64,000 nucleotides of DNA from an uncultured Prevotella sp. (GTDB taxonomy: Bacteria; Bacteroidota; Bacteroidia; Bacteroidales; Bacteroidaceae), in NCBI GenBank assembly GCA_905233425.1, contig CAJOEC010000005.1, positions 31,603 through 95,602 on the forward strand, read 5' to 3'. Below, piece by piece: positions 42,831 through 52,737 of the stretch. The notes under the pieces were generated by a model, which was given only the letters and a program-made list of their open reading frames with translations, did no database searches and was not told where the DNA came from. How positions within the stretch are numbered: position 1 is the stretch's first letter; the number at the start of each line of letters is the position of its first letter. The translations under genes were made by a program, and so were the position numbers.

Positions 42831-44936
42831 GTGGAACAAGACAATTTCGACATACTGCCATCTATAGACACACCCGCCGACCTGAGAGCACTACCAGTGG
42901 AGCAGCTGCCCAAACTGTGCGATGAGCTACGACAGTTCATCGTGCAAGAGCTGTCGGTGAATCCCGGACACTTGGCGTCGAGCCTTGGCGTGGTGGAACT
43001 TACCGTGGCTCTTCACTACGTCTTCAGCACCCCCGACGACCGCATTGTGTGGGACGTGGGGCATCAGGCTTACGGCCACAAGATTCTTACCGGACGGCGC
43101 GACCGTTTCAACACCAACCGCAAGTTAGGCGGCATAAAGCCATTCCCGTCGCCCAGTGAGAGCGAATACGACTCATTCGTCTGCGGCCATGCCTCGAACA
43201 GCATCTCAGCAGCCCTGGGAATGGCGGTGGCCAATTCATTGACTGTTAATGGTTCGGAGTTGGGAGAGGCTGCCCAACCCTCACCCCCTAACTCCCAACA
43301 AAGGAAGGTTGTCGCCATCATCGGCGACGGGGCCATGAGCGGCGGACTGGCCTTCGAGGGGCTGAACAACGTGTCATCGAGCCCTAACGACATGCTCATA
43401 GTGCTCAACGACAACGACATGTCGATTGACCGCGCTGTGGGCGGCATGGAGCAATATCTGCTGAACCTCGACACCAACGAGACCTATAACCGTATGCGCT
43501 TCCGCGCTTCTCAGTGGATGAGGCAGCACGGCATGTTGAAGGAAGACCGCCGCAAGGGAATCATCAGGCTTATGAATGCGCTGAAGAGTGTCATAGCCCG
43601 CCAGCAGAACATCTTTGAGGGCATGAACATACGCTATTTCGGTCCCTTCAACGGTCACGACGTGAAAGAGCTTGTGCGCATACTGCGACAGCTGAAGGAC
43701 ATGAAAGGCCCGAAGCTGCTCCATCTGCACACGAAGAAAGGCCATGGCTACGCTCCAGCCGAGAACTACAAGCCTGTGTGGCATGCTCCGGGGAAGTTCG
43801 ACCCCGACACAGGCGAGATTATGAAAGGCGACACAAAGAACAAGCCACCAAAATACCAGGATGTCTTCGGACATACGCTCTTGGAACTGGCCCGACAGAA
43901 CCCTCGCATCGTCGGTGTCACACCGGCCATGCCCACCGGCTGCTCGATGAACATTGCCATGCAGGAACTGCCCGACCGTATGTTCGACGTGGGCATTGCC
44001 GAGGGGCACGCTGTCACATTCTCAGCCGGAATGGCGAAAGACGGCCTGCAGCCCTTCTGCAACATCTACAGTTCCTTCGCTCAGCGGGCCTATGATAACA
44101 TCATCCACGACGTCGCTATTCTGCGTCTGCCCGTGGTGATATGCCTGGATCGCGCCGGACTGGTCGGCGAGGACGGCCCCACCCACCATGGCGCATTCGA
44201 CCTTGCCTATCTGCGCCCCATCCCCAACCTCACAATCTGTTCGCCCATGGACGAGCACGAGCTGCGCCGCATGATGTACACCGCCCAGCTGCCCGGCCAG
44301 GGGCCTTTCATCATCCGCTACCCACGTGGTCGCGGCTGTCTCACCGACTGGCAATGCCCGTTGGAGGAGATTCCTGTGGGCAAGGGCAGGAAACTGCGCG
44401 ACGGAAAGGATGTCGCCGTGCTCACCCTTGGACCGATAGGAAATGACGTTGAGGGTCTGTTGAGAGATAAGAGTTTAGGGTTTAGAGACTTTTGTTCTGA
44501 TGACAAGAGTGACGTTAGTTCTGACAGCAAGAGTAAAGTCTCTCAACTCTCAACCCTCAACTCTCAACTAAGCATAGCCCATTACGACATGCGTTTCCTC
44601 AAGCCACTCGACGAGGACATCCTCCACGAAGTGGGACGGCGCTTCAAGCGCATCGTCACCGTGGAGGACGGCGTGCGCAACGGCGGACTCGGCAGCGCAG
44701 TACTCGAATGGATGAGCGACCACGGCTACACCCCACAAGTAGTCCGTCTCGGACTGCCCGACAGCTTCGTGGAGCACGGCAGCGTGGCAGAGCTGCGCAA
44801 GATTGTCGGCCTTGACCCGGAAAGCATAAAACAGGCTGTTTTCGGCTCTTCCGCCGAAAATGCCGGAAGTATCGTGTCCCCCTCGGGGGACGAAAAGGGG
44901 GCCTCCCCCTCGGGGGCAGAAGGGGGGGCTTCATGA
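42831..44936 (+). CDS. dxs: 1-deoxy-D-xylulose-5-phosphate synthase with repeat-derived inserts
   Basis: This 701-residue thiamine-diphosphate enzyme makes DXP from pyruvate and glyceraldehyde 3-phosphate for isoprenoid synthesis. GTG is the likely start. The cofactor motif [10 protein letters not shown]...NDNDMS and the transketolase part [15 protein letters not shown] are intact. It is about 65 residues longer than usual. Three additions explain this: about 18 residues before KVVAIIGDG (with QPSPPNSQ), about 35 before [14 protein letters not shown] (with [11 protein letters not shown]), and a C-terminal tail from a family A repeat. It overlaps trkA by ATGA. Confidence 0.93.
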   Translation: MEQDNFDILPSIDTPADLRALPVEQLPKLCDELRQFIVQELSVNPGHLASSLGVVELTVALHYVFSTPDDRIVWDVGHQAYGHKILTGRRDRFNTNRKLGGIKPFPSPSESEYDSFVCGHASNSISAALGMAVANSLTVNGSELGEAAQPSPPNSQQRKVVAIIGDGAMSGGLAFEGLNNVSSSPNDMLIVLNDNDMSIDRAVGGMEQYLLNLDTNETYNRMRFRASQWMRQHGMLKEDRRKGIIRLMNALKSVIARQQNIFEGMNIRYFGPFNGHDVKELVRILRQLKDMKGPKLLHLHTKKGHGYAPAENYKPVWHAPGKFDPDTGEIMKGDTKNKPPKYQDVFGHTLLELARQNPRIVGVTPAMPTGCSMNIAMQELPDRMFDVGIAEGHAVTFSAGMAKDGLQPFCNIYSSFAQRAYDNIIHDVAILRLPVVICLDRAGLVGEDGPTHHGAFDLAYLRPIPNLTICSPMDEHELRRMMYTAQLPGQGPFIIRYPRGRGCLTDWQCPLEEIPVGKGRKLRDGKDVAVLTLGPIGNDVEGLLRDKSLGFRDFCSDDKSDVSSDSKSKVSQLSTLNSQLSIAHYDMRFLKPLDEDILHEVGRRFKRIVTVEDGVRNGGLGSAVLEWMSDHGYTPQVVRLGLPDSFVEHGSVAELRKIVGLDPESIKQAVFGSSAENAGSIVSPSGDEKGASPSGAEGGAS
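43243..43308. repeat. Family C coding insert in dxs, first
   Basis: Contains CCCAACCCTCACCCCCTAAC followed by TCCCAACA, and the rough inverse GTTCGGAGTTGGGAG before it. It is read in frame just before the thiamine-diphosphate motif. Confidence 0.6.
44456..44573. repeat. Family C coding insert in dxs, second
   Basis: Left side TTGAGAGATAAGAGTTTAGG, right side CTCTCAACTCTCAACCCTCA and so on. The sides are inverted versions of the heptamer CTCAACT/CTCAACC, with a Ser/Asp/Lys-coding middle that itself contains two similar units (TTCTGATGACAAGAGTGACG and TTCTGACAGCAAGAGTAAAG). Confidence 0.75.
44858..44932. repeat. Family A coding insert, copy 3 (C-terminus of dxs)
   Basis: Shares GGTATCGTG-type lead-in (here AGTATCGTG) and the C/G-rich hairpins with copies 2 and 4, then a second hairpin. 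It supplies the last codons of dxs and abuts the ATG of trkA. Confidence 0.7.
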
Positions 44937-46297
44937 AGATAGTAATCGCCGGCGCAGGTGCCGTGGGCACCCATCTCTCAAAACTCCTCTCCACCGAGAA
45001 CCACGACTGCGTGCTCATCGATGACGACGAGGAGAGGCTTGAGAATGTGGACTCCAACTACGACCTCATGGCCCTCAACGCCTCGCCCACAAGCATCAAG
45101 ACACTCAAGGATGCTGGTGTGGCAGGTGCCGACCTCTTCGTGGGAGTGACACGTTATGAGAGCCGCAACATCACGGCCTGTGCACTGGCACACGCATTAG
45201 GAGCGAAGAAGACTGTGGCCAGGGTCGACAACTACGAATACCTCCAGCCCCATCACACACAGTTCTTCAACGACATGGGTGTCGACTCGCTGGTCTATCC
45301 TGAGATGCTCGCCGCACGCGACATCATCAGCGGACTGCAGATGTCGTGGGTGAGACAGCGCGTCGACGTACACGACGGGGCACTCGTCCTGCTCGGAATA
45401 AAGCTGCGCGAGGGATGCGAGATTCTCAACCAGCCGCTGAAAGACCTCTGCGGACCCGACGACCCATACCATGTGGTGGCCATAAAGCGTGAGGGCGACA
45501 CCATCATACCCGGTGGCTTCGATGTGCTGAAACTCCACGACCTCGCCTATTTCATGACCACGAAGGACTACATACCATACATACGTAAAATCGTGGGAAA
45601 GGAGAGCTACGAGGACGTGCACAACGTCATCGTCATGGGTGGAGGAAAGACCGCCGTGAGAACTGCCCTTACCATGCCCGACAACATGAAAATGAAGATC
45701 ATTGAGCAGTCTGTCCACCGCTGCGAGCGTCTCAACCAGGTGCTTGCCGACACCGACACCATGGTCATACACGGCGACGGCCGCGACCTCACGCTGCTCG
45801 ACGAGGAGGGAATACGCCACACACAGGCATTCGTGGCCCTCACCGGCAATGCCGAGACAAACATCCTGGCCTGCTTGGCGGCAAAGAAGCTGGGCGTGAG
45901 AAAGACCGTGGCCATGATCGAGAACCTCGACTATGTTTCGATGGCCGAAAGCCTCGACATCGGAACCATCATCAACAAGAAGACGGTGGCCGCCAGCCAC
46001 ATCTTCCAGATGATGATGCGTGCCGACGTGCGCAACCTGCGCTCGCTGATGATGGTCGAGGCCGACGTCGCCGAGTTTGTCGCCGCCGAAGGCTCACGCG
46101 TGACGAAAAAGGCGGTAAAAGACCTTTCTCTGCCTTTCGGCATGACCATCGGCGGACTGGTACGCGACGGCAAAGGACTGCTCGTCAGCGGCTCCACGCA
46201 GATACTACCAGGCGACTACGTCATGGTCTTCTGCCACAAACAACAATTGGAGAAAGCCGAGAAATACTTCAAGAAACCCGTCCTTGGTTTTCTTTAG
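44933..46297 (+). CDS. trkA: Trk potassium uptake regulatory protein TrkA
   Basis: This 454-residue peripheral membrane protein has two RCK units, each with a Rossmann NAD-binding domain ([17 protein letters not shown] at the start; [15 protein letters not shown] near residue 225) and a TrkA-C domain. It gates the Trk potassium channel according to the nucleotide state. The start overlaps the dxs stop (ATGA), so the two are coupled. trkH is not in the window. Confidence 0.92.
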   Translation: MKIVIAGAGAVGTHLSKLLSTENHDCVLIDDDEERLENVDSNYDLMALNASPTSIKTLKDAGVAGADLFVGVTRYESRNITACALAHALGAKKTVARVDNYEYLQPHHTQFFNDMGVDSLVYPEMLAARDIISGLQMSWVRQRVDVHDGALVLLGIKLREGCEILNQPLKDLCGPDDPYHVVAIKREGDTIIPGGFDVLKLHDLAYFMTTKDYIPYIRKIVGKESYEDVHNVIVMGGGKTAVRTALTMPDNMKMKIIEQSVHRCERLNQVLADTDTMVIHGDGRDLTLLDEEGIRHTQAFVALTGNAETNILACLAAKKLGVRKTVAMIENLDYVSMAESLDIGTIINKKTVAASHIFQMMMRADVRNLRSLMMVEADVAEFVAAEGSRVTKKAVKDLSLPFGMTIGGLVRDGKGLLVSGSTQILPGDYVMVFCHKQQLEKAEKYFKKPVLGFL

Positions 46298-46316
46298 ATA
46301 AAAACAGAACACAGAT

Positions 46317-47840
46317 ATGATAAGCTATACAGACCTCTACGACGTGGTGGAAGAATATGGCATCACCACCGACAGCCGCAACTGCCCTCCCGGCAGCATC
46401 TTCATTGCCCTCCACGGCGAGAAATTCGACGGAAACCAGTTCGTCATGCAGGCATTACGCAACGGCTGCAACTACGCCATCATAGACAACCGCAGCGTGG
46501 TCGACAGTATTGCCAGCGATGGTTTTGGGATGCAGGGGAAACAGTTCTTCGTCGTCTCCGACACCCTCCAAGCCCTCAAAGACCTGGCCCGCGAGCACCG
46601 CCGCCGCTTCAACATCCCCGTCATTGCCATAACCGGCACCAACGGCAAGACCACGACAAAGGAACTTGTCCGTGCCGTCCTCGCTGAGAAATACAACGTG
46701 CTGGCCACCGAGGGTAACTTCAACAACGACGTGGGGGTGCCCAAGACTCTTCTACGGCTCAACAAGAAACACCAAATAGCCATCATTGAGATGGGGGCCA
46801 GCCACCCCGGCGACATAAAGACACTGGCAGAGACCGCCGAGCCTACCTGCGGCATCATAACAAACGTGGGACGCGCACACCTGCAGGGCTTCGGCTCATT
46901 CGAGGGAGTGAAGCGCACCAAGGGCGAACTCTACGACTACCTGCGCAGCCGCGACGAGGCCCTCGTCTTTGTAAATGCCGACAACGACGACCTCCTCGAA
47001 ATGCTCGACGACAGCGGTCCTGTAGACTGCGGCAATGCCGCAGTAAACGATGACAACGGCAATACCGCAGTAGACGATGGCAGCGGCGAGCAGTCCCACC
47101 TCTGGGTCACCCCCTACAGCACCGACCCCGAAAAACAGTACAGCTGCATCTCGGGCGAAATCATCCGCGAAGAGGGCAACCCAATGTTGAAACTGCGCTG
47201 GCGCCGGCCGCTGATGGATCTCGAAGAGAGCGGCGCCTCGCAGAAATGGCACAAGGTGCAGACACAGCTTATCGGCGACTACAACATCGACAACGTCATG
47301 GCCGCAATAGCCGTGGGGATAAACTTCAACGTCGACCGCAAAAGCATCTGCCGTGCATTAGAGAACTACCGCCCCACAAACAGCCGTTCGCAACTCATCG
47401 TTACCAAGCGCAACCGCCTCATCGTCGATGCCTACAACGCCAATCCTTCGAGCATGATGGCCGCCTTGGAGAATTTCCTGCTCATGGCCGCCGCACCGGG
47501 AGAGGAGAAAATGGTAATCCTCGGCGACATGCTCGAACTGGGGGAGGTGAGCCATGAGGAGCACCAGAAGGTCGTCGACATGATTGCCGTCTCCCAACCC
47601 TCAACTCTCAACTCTCAACCCTCAACTCTCAACTCTCAACCCTCAACTCTCAACTCTCAACCCTCAATTCACGTATGGCTCGTGGGCCAAGAGTTTGCTG
47701 CCACAACCACAAGCTTCCGCAAGTTCAACTCCGTCGACGATGTTATGGCCGAACTGCGCCGACATTGTCCCGAAGGCCGCCTCATCCTGATAAAAGGCTC
47801 CAACAGCATGCGTCTGCAGCAACTCCCCCCACTGTTGTAA
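46317..47840 (+). CDS. murF: UDP-N-acetylmuramoyl-tripeptide--D-alanyl-D-alanine ligase with inserts
   Basis: This 507-residue cytosolic Mur ligase adds D-Ala-D-Ala to the peptidoglycan precursor. The ATP loop is ITGTNGKTTTKE and the C-terminal domain begins near NRLIVDAYNANPSSM. Usual length is about 430-450. A run of QPSTLNS repeats (residues about 424-450, family C) sits between the helix ending DMIAV and the strand HVWLVGQEF. A second Asp/Asn/Gly-rich stretch near residues 230-262 also looks added. It functions with Ddl at 30747. Confidence 0.93.
   Translation: MISYTDLYDVVEEYGITTDSRNCPPGSIFIALHGEKFDGNQFVMQALRNGCNYAIIDNRSVVDSIASDGFGMQGKQFFVVSDTLQALKDLAREHRRRFNIPVIAITGTNGKTTTKELVRAVLAEKYNVLATEGNFNNDVGVPKTLLRLNKKHQIAIIEMGASHPGDIKTLAETAEPTCGIITNVGRAHLQGFGSFEGVKRTKGELYDYLRSRDEALVFVNADNDDLLEMLDDSGPVDCGNAAVNDDNGNTAVDDGSGEQSHLWVTPYSTDPEKQYSCISGEIIREEGNPMLKLRWRRPLMDLEESGASQKWHKVQTQLIGDYNIDNVMAAIAVGINFNVDRKSICRALENYRPTNSRSQLIVTKRNRLIVDAYNANPSSMMAALENFLLMAAAPGEEKMVILGDMLELGEVSHEEHQKVVDMIAVSQPSTLNSQPSTLNSQPSTLNSQPSIHVWLVGQEFAATTTSFRKFNSVDDVMAELRRHCPEGRLILIKGSNSMRLQQLPPLL
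47589..47668 (+). repeat. Family C coding insert in murF
   Basis: Three and a half units of CCCTCAACTCTCAACTCTCAA (21 bp, seven codons each), read as QPSTLNS repeats. Confidence 0.9.
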
Positions 47841-47880
47841 AAACTTAGCCACCGTGTAAGGGGCGTCAGCCCCGCCAAAC

Positions 47881-47998
47881 CCCTCAACTCTCAACACTCA
47901 ACTCTCAACTCTCAACCCTCAACACTAAACCCTCAACACTCAACTCTCAACTCTCAACCCTCAACACTCAACTCTCAACTCTCAACACTCAACCAACA
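47881..47998 (+). repeat. Family C heptamer array, intergenic, murF to aminotransferase
   Basis: About 16 units of CTCAACT, CTCAACA or CTCAACC fill the entire gap up to the ATG of the next gene. Confidence 0.9.
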
Positions 47999-48000
47999 TA

Positions 48001-49221
48001 ATGAAGATTTCATTTTCACCGCCTTACATTGACGACAGCGTCGTGACAGAAGTCACCGACACACTACGCTCAGGGTGGATAACAACCGGGCCAAAGGTCA
48101 AGGCCCTCGAAGAAGAGATAAAGAAACTGTCAGGAACCCAGGCCGTGCTCTGCGTCAATTCGTGGACCACTGGGGCCATCATGACACTACGATGGTTAGG
48201 CGTAAAGGAAGGTGATGAAGTCATCATTCCCGCCTACACCTATTGCGCCACAGCCCTTGCAGTTATATGGGCTGGCGCAAAGCCCGTGATGGTCGACTCA
48301 GGCGACGACTTCAACATTTCCGTCGATTGCATACGACGCGCCATAACGCCACAGACAAAGGCCATCATACCCGTCGACATCGCCGGATGGCCATGCGACT
48401 ACAAAGCCATCATGGACCTTGTTAAGGAGCCGGAAATAACAGCCATGTACCACCCAGGGTCTGAAGTCCAGAAACAGCTCCGACGCATCATCGTCATCAA
48501 CGACTCAGCACACAGTCTCGGGGCACACACCGAAGGCCATTTCACCGGCACCGAGACCGACATAGCCATCTTCTCACTCCACGCCGTCAAAAACATCACA
48601 ACCGCCGAGGGGGGAGCCATCTGCTTCAACATGCCCCCACCGTTCAATAACGAGGAACTCTACAAATCCTTGCGGCTCATGTCGCTCAACTGCCAGACCA
48701 AGGACGCCTTCACAAAGAGCAAGGCAGGAGGGTGGCGCTACGACATCGTCGGAATGGGGATGAAGGCCAACATGGCCGACGTCAACGCAGCCATAGGACT
48801 CGCACAGATACGCATCTACCCTCAAATGCTCGCACGACGCAGGCAAATCTTCGAGACATACAACAACGCCTTCGCACACGAGCCATGGGCCATACTCCCT
48901 CCCGCACACGACAACAGCCGCGAGACAAGCTACCACGTCTACCCACTGCGCATACGTGACTTCACCGAGGAGCAGCGCGACGCAATGATAAACCGCATCG
49001 CGCAGAGCGAAGTCGCCGTAAACGTACATTTCATCCCCCTGCCCATGCTGACACTCTTCAAAAGCATGGGATACTGCATCGACGACTACCCACAGGCTTA
49101 CGCCAACTTTGCCCACGAAATCACCCTGCCATGCTACCCAATGCTCACCGACGAGCAGGTGCAGTTCGTCATCAAGACCGTAAAGGATGCATATCACTCA
49201 ACACTAAACTCTCAACGCTAA
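48001..49221 (+). CDS. DegT/DnrJ/EryC1/StrS-family aminotransferase
   Basis: This 406-residue PLP enzyme transaminates nucleotide-sugar keto groups for surface polysaccharides. The pyridoxal lysine is in IFSLHAVKNITTAEGG, with DSAHSLGA before it and PAYTYCATALAVIWAGAKPV earlier. No other sugar-pathway gene is near, so the product is not clear. Its last codons and stop (STLNSQR, then TAA) are formed by family C repeat sequence, so the repeat has reshaped the C-terminus. Confidence 0.88.
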   Translation: MKISFSPPYIDDSVVTEVTDTLRSGWITTGPKVKALEEEIKKLSGTQAVLCVNSWTTGAIMTLRWLGVKEGDEVIIPAYTYCATALAVIWAGAKPVMVDSGDDFNISVDCIRRAITPQTKAIIPVDIAGWPCDYKAIMDLVKEPEITAMYHPGSEVQKQLRRIIVINDSAHSLGAHTEGHFTGTETDIAIFSLHAVKNITTAEGGAICFNMPPPFNNEELYKSLRLMSLNCQTKDAFTKSKAGGWRYDIVGMGMKANMADVNAAIGLAQIRIYPQMLARRRQIFETYNNAFAHEPWAILPPAHDNSRETSYHVYPLRIRDFTEEQRDAMINRIAQSEVAVNVHFIPLPMLTLFKSMGYCIDDYPQAYANFAHEITLPCYPMLTDEQVQFVIKTVKDAYHSTLNSQR

Positions 49222-49272
49222 ACTCTCAACGCTAAACTCTCAACGCTAAACTCTCAACACTAAACACTAAAC
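49195..49272 (+). repeat. Family C array at the end of the aminotransferase gene
   Basis: A run of CTCAAC and GCTAAACTCTCAAC units, about 14 bp each, contains the stop codon of the upstream gene and reaches to 2 bases before the next ATG. Confidence 0.9.
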
Positions 49273-49273
49273 A

Positions 49274-50602
49274 ATGAAAACCACCTGTATCGCCCTGCCT
49301 CTGTCACTATTGTTTATTGTAAATTGCCTATTGCCGGGAAGAGCCCAGACATTTGAGACCCGTTACTCCCGGCCTGTTCACGACGTCATGCAGGACATAC
49401 AGAAACGCTTCGGCGTAAAACTCAAGTTCGACAGCAACGTCGACACCGCCGGTGTCATCCTGCCCTACGCCGACTTCCGCGTCCGCCCCTATTCCTTAGA
49501 GCAGACCCTCGACAACATCTGCAAGCATTTCGACTGGAACTGGTGGAAACAGAGTGGAAACAGCTACAAGATAAAGCTCTACGAGTACCCACGCCGCCAC
49601 GACGACGAGGGCCGTCAGATGCTCGACTGGCTATCGGCGAAGTACAGCAACCGCGAGGAGTGGGAGCAGCGACGCGCCATATTAATTAAAGAGGTACGCG
49701 AAAGGCTCCAGATTGACAAGTTCCTCGACTCCTGCGTCAACACGCCCGCCATACTGTCAAAAATCCGCAAACACGACGGCTACACCACCCAGAACATCTG
49801 CCTCGAACTCACCCCCGGCCAGCATGCCTTCGGAACCATATACTCCCCTCCCTCACAGGGAGGGGTCGGGGGTGGGTCCCCCCTTATCATCTGCCCCGAC
49901 GGCCACTGGCCCTCGCGCTACCGCGACGACGAGCAGCAGCGACTCGCCACACTCGCACGCATGGGAGCCGTCTGCGTCGATTTCGACCTCTACGGCTACG
50001 GACAGTCGGCAGACGAGGTCGGCGACCACCACACCGCCCGTGCACACATCTTCCAGGCCGCTTGCGGGCTGAAGCTCCTCGACTGGATGCTGAAAAACCG
50101 CAAGGACATCGACACCACGCGCATCGCAGCAAACGGCGGCAGCGGTGGCGGGACTCACGCCGTCCTCCTCGCCATCCTCGACAACCGCATCACCTGCTCA
50201 GCACCCGTAGTCCATGTCGCCAGCCATTTCGACGGAGGATGCCCCTGCGAAAGCGGAATGCCAGTACAACTCGCCGGGGGAGGAACATGCGAGGCCGAGC
50301 TGGCCGCCATCATCGCCCCACGCCCACTGCTCCTCGTCAGCGACGGCGGCGACTGGACGCACACCAACCCCGAACTCGAATATCCATTCATCCAGCGCAT
50401 ATTCGGCTTCTACGGCGCACAGCAGAACGTCCGCAACATCCACCTCCCCGAAGAGCGCCACGATTTCGGCCCCAACAAGCGACAGGCCGTCTATCATTTC
50501 TTCGCCGACGTCTTCGGCCTCGACCCCTCCATGATCGACGAGTCGAAGGTCACAATAGAAAGCCCCGAGACCATGCAGACAAAACTGACCACCAAAAGAT
50601 GA
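49274..50602 (+). CDS. Secreted alpha/beta hydrolase with N-terminal STN-like domain
   Basis: This 442-residue protein has a signal peptide (about 1-24) and then a stretch like the STN domain (secretin/TonB N-terminus; PVHDVMQDIQKRFGVKLKFD, residues about 33-100). From about 170 on it is an alpha/beta hydrolase related to acetyl-xylan esterase/dienelactone hydrolase, with likely nucleophile Ser in NGGSGGGTH and DFDLYGYGQS before it. A family B insert (SPPSQGGVGGGSP, DNA 49843-49886) lies between two strands before LIICPDGHW. The substrate is not known; joining STN to a hydrolase is unusual. Confidence 0.7.
   Translation: MKTTCIALPLSLLFIVNCLLPGRAQTFETRYSRPVHDVMQDIQKRFGVKLKFDSNVDTAGVILPYADFRVRPYSLEQTLDNICKHFDWNWWKQSGNSYKIKLYEYPRRHDDEGRQMLDWLSAKYSNREEWEQRRAILIKEVRERLQIDKFLDSCVNTPAILSKIRKHDGYTTQNICLELTPGQHAFGTIYSPPSQGGVGGGSPLIICPDGHWPSRYRDDEQQRLATLARMGAVCVDFDLYGYGQSADEVGDHHTARAHIFQAACGLKLLDWMLKNRKDIDTTRIAANGGSGGGTHAVLLAILDNRITCSAPVVHVASHFDGGCPCESGMPVQLAGGGTCEAELAAIIAPRPLLLVSDGGDWTHTNPELEYPFIQRIFGFYGAQQNVRNIHLPEERHDFGPNKRQAVYHFFADVFGLDPSMIDESKVTIESPETMQTKLTTKR
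49843..49886. repeat. Family B coding insert in the hydrolase
   Basis: CTCCCCTCCCTCACAGGGAG followed by GGGTCGGGGGTGGGT: a C-rich/G-rich inverted repeat of the same type as in the two-component genes. Confidence 0.8.
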
Positions 50603-50686
50603 ATGTCAGGTAGCACTTTCACCTTACCTTCGTTAAACGTCTCCGAGACAAAGCCGTTTTGACTCATTGAGAAAGCTTTTGATGGG

Positions 50687-50886
50687 CTTGGGGGTGTCTC
50701 CTCAACCCCTCCGAGACCCCAAAAAGTTCGCACGGCGCGAACTCAGAGTCCGCACGGCGCGAACTGGGAGTTCGCACGGTGCGAACTGTGAGTCCGCGCT
50801 GGGCGAACTTTTTGGCCTCCCGGAGACGATTCTGACAGATGTCGGAGCCGATGGCTGTCAAGCCGTCGACGACAACATCACGAGCC
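50687..50886 (-). repeat. 200-bp dispersed repeat, copy 2
   Basis: It matches 14941-15140 on the opposite strand over exactly 200 positions. The 97-bp core is 50719-50815, bounded by CCAAAAAGTTCGC and GCGAACTTTTTGG. It lies in the convergent gap between the hydrolase and the gene at 51030, which holds no other feature. Confidence 0.8.
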
Positions 50887-51029
50887 GGGCGTTCACGCAG
50901 CCTTTCCCCTCCCTTTAATGTTAACTGTTCCATCAGAGCCTTCGGGTTTATTCAACACAAAACGAAAACTGCCCGACTCCCAAAATATGAGAGCCGAGCA
51001 AACTTAAATATCACCCAGATTATGTCAGA

Positions 51030-51623
51030 TTACTTTTCTGGCTCCTCCCAATGGGTTTCGGAATCGAAACTTAGATAAACTCCTGTTTCGGAGGCAAAAG
51101 CTATCTGATAGTCCTGTATGGCAGATTGGGCTGTAGGAAAGTTTCTTGATAACACCACATGGCAACTCAGGGAAACCGCATTTTCAAAGTCAACTTTTAA
51201 CGCTTTCTCGCCTTCGCTAAAAATGAGAATTGTATTCTTTAGTTGTTGCCCTGCTTTAACAAGTGTATTACGAGCGGACTTCTGAGACCTGCCCTCCGCA
51301 TTCATCTTGAACTCAACGAAACGGAACTGTTTGTCGTCAAATAGGGCACAATCGGCAACGCCTCCCTGAATACCCTTCAACAGCTGATTGTCTATCGATA
51401 ATAATACTATCTCACGCCTTTGCTCGTTAAATACCAAAAGGCCCTTTTCAACATCTTCGCAGTCAGCTCCAAAACGAGATACCTTTGATTCATCATCATC
51501 TACCACCAGTAACAACTCATCGCACTTCACCGTCCAGCACTCATCGAATGCCTTGTGAAGCATCTTCTTCGTGAAAGCCTCATCCAATCGCAATCTGTCG
51601 ATTGCCACCTGATTTACCGCCAT
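51030..51623 (-). CDS. PD-(D/E)XK nuclease-like partner of the ATPase at 51627
   Basis: This 197-residue soluble protein has no signal peptide. The central GGVADCALFDDKQFRFVEFK has the Asp...Glu-x-Lys spacing of a PD-(D/E)XK nuclease core and is followed by a helix with a basic face (GRSQKSARNTLVKAGQQLKN). I cannot assign a named family. It follows the ATPase gene by 3 bases on the same strand and shares its A/T-rich composition, so the two probably form one transferred unit. Confidence 0.5.
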   Translation of the reverse strand: MAVNQVAIDRLRLDEAFTKKMLHKAFDECWTVKCDELLLVVDDDESKVSRFGADCEDVEKGLLVFNEQRREIVLLSIDNQLLKGIQGGVADCALFDDKQFRFVEFKMNAEGRSQKSARNTLVKAGQQLKNTILIFSEGEKALKVDFENAVSLSCHVVLSRNFPTAQSAIQDYQIAFASETGVYLSFDSETHWEEPEK

Positions 51624-51626
51624 AGC

Positions 51627-52706
51627 CTACTTGTTCTTGCTTTTGATGGATTTTACGAACATACGATACAGTTTATCAAAATCCTCGCCTATAAACATTG
51701 AGGCTGTATCAAGCTCGTTTACCGACACCATTCCTGTCTTCTCCGAAATCAGACTCTTGCAGTATATACCGTCCTCATCGTTTGGATTCAGCGAATATGC
51801 AGCAACATCAGCAGGATTCACCATACAGTCAGGATTTACAATCTCCTCTACCTGTTCACGGAACGCCTCAGAATCATGCATCTTGAAAGCCAGCATCAGC
51901 ACGTTCAAACACGACAGCATATAGGGGCTATGCGTTGTTAATATAACCTGCCTATCATCTTTTCCTGCCATACGCGATGAGATAAAGTTCAATATCTCGC
52001 GCTGATTCTCTGGGAACAAGTTCTGTTCAGGTTCCTCGATAACAAACGAATTAAAGGCATTTGTCTTTATAGCATAATCTACAATAACCAACATGGGTAT
52101 AGCAGACTGGAGTCCCGATGAAGAAACGCTTAGTGGCAACAGTTTATTCTTACCCTTCAAACTAATCAAATTCCTGTTGTCCTGCTTCACGTAACTCACA
52201 CCAAAGAAGGGAATATCATAGACTGGCAGCTCCTTAGTGGCCCTTTCAAACTGACTCATGTAATTCAGTAGTAGCGAGGAGATTGGAATCTGTGCGCTCC
52301 ACATCGAAGCGATAGCCTCAGACATATTACCTATCAGATTGCGCTCGGCAGGAACATAGAGGAAACGCTGAATATCAGCGGTTTGATTGTCACCCATCTT
52401 AACTATAAAATTCCTATCGTATATCACCTCGCAGGGAATAGTCGTCTCATCGTATTTCAGTTTATAAGAGATAAAGCTATCCTCCTGCAGATAATCGTTT
52501 ATGCCAAAGTCCTGCAGACGTTTTGTATAATTCATATCACGAATATCTGCCCTTAGCGATTCCCTGCAAAACGTCAGCAACTTGGCGATAGTACTCTTAC
52601 CACTACCCTGTGTGCCGATGAATAACGTCATAGGCCGGATAATGATATCCAGATTGCTGATAGGTCCGAAATGGCGGACGGTCAACTTCTCATATACAAC
52701 CTTCAT
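51627..52706 (-). CDS. AAA ATPase of the RecF/OLD-like type (AAA_15/AAA_21)
   Basis: This 359-residue ATPase has Walker A GTQGSGKSTIAKLL near residue 33, Walker B SFVIEEPEQNLFPENQREI and a switch histidine in VILTTHSPYMLSCL, as in the ATPases of OLD-, RloA- and Septu-type defence systems. There is no TOPRIM or HNH domain in the chain itself. It is the first gene of a two-gene unit with the nuclease-like protein. This arrangement is that of a defence or conflict system, but it is not a type that I recognise. Confidence 0.75.
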   Translation of the reverse strand: MKVVYEKLTVRHFGPISNLDIIIRPMTLFIGTQGSGKSTIAKLLTFCRESLRADIRDMNYTKRLQDFGINDYLQEDSFISYKLKYDETTIPCEVIYDRNFIVKMGDNQTADIQRFLYVPAERNLIGNMSEAIASMWSAQIPISSLLLNYMSQFERATKELPVYDIPFFGVSYVKQDNRNLISLKGKNKLLPLSVSSSGLQSAIPMLVIVDYAIKTNAFNSFVIEEPEQNLFPENQREILNFISSRMAGKDDRQVILTTHSPYMLSCLNVLMLAFKMHDSEAFREQVEEIVNPDCMVNPADVAAYSLNPNDEDGIYCKSLISEKTGMVSVNELDTASMFIGEDFDKLYRMFVKSIKSKNK

Positions 52707-52729
52707 AACTCATGAGCCTTTATTTTGTG

Positions 52730-52737
52730 CAAAATTA
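52730..52737 (-). promoter_or_regulatory. -7 promoter box for the ATPase/nuclease-like pair
   Basis: Minus-strand TAATTTTG lies 23 bases before the ATPase start. The remaining gap up to 53057 shows no gene. Confidence 0.5.

Noticed and set aside
47881..47998. CRISPR array
   Set aside because: The units are 7-bp direct repeats without unique spacers, and no cas genes are in the window.
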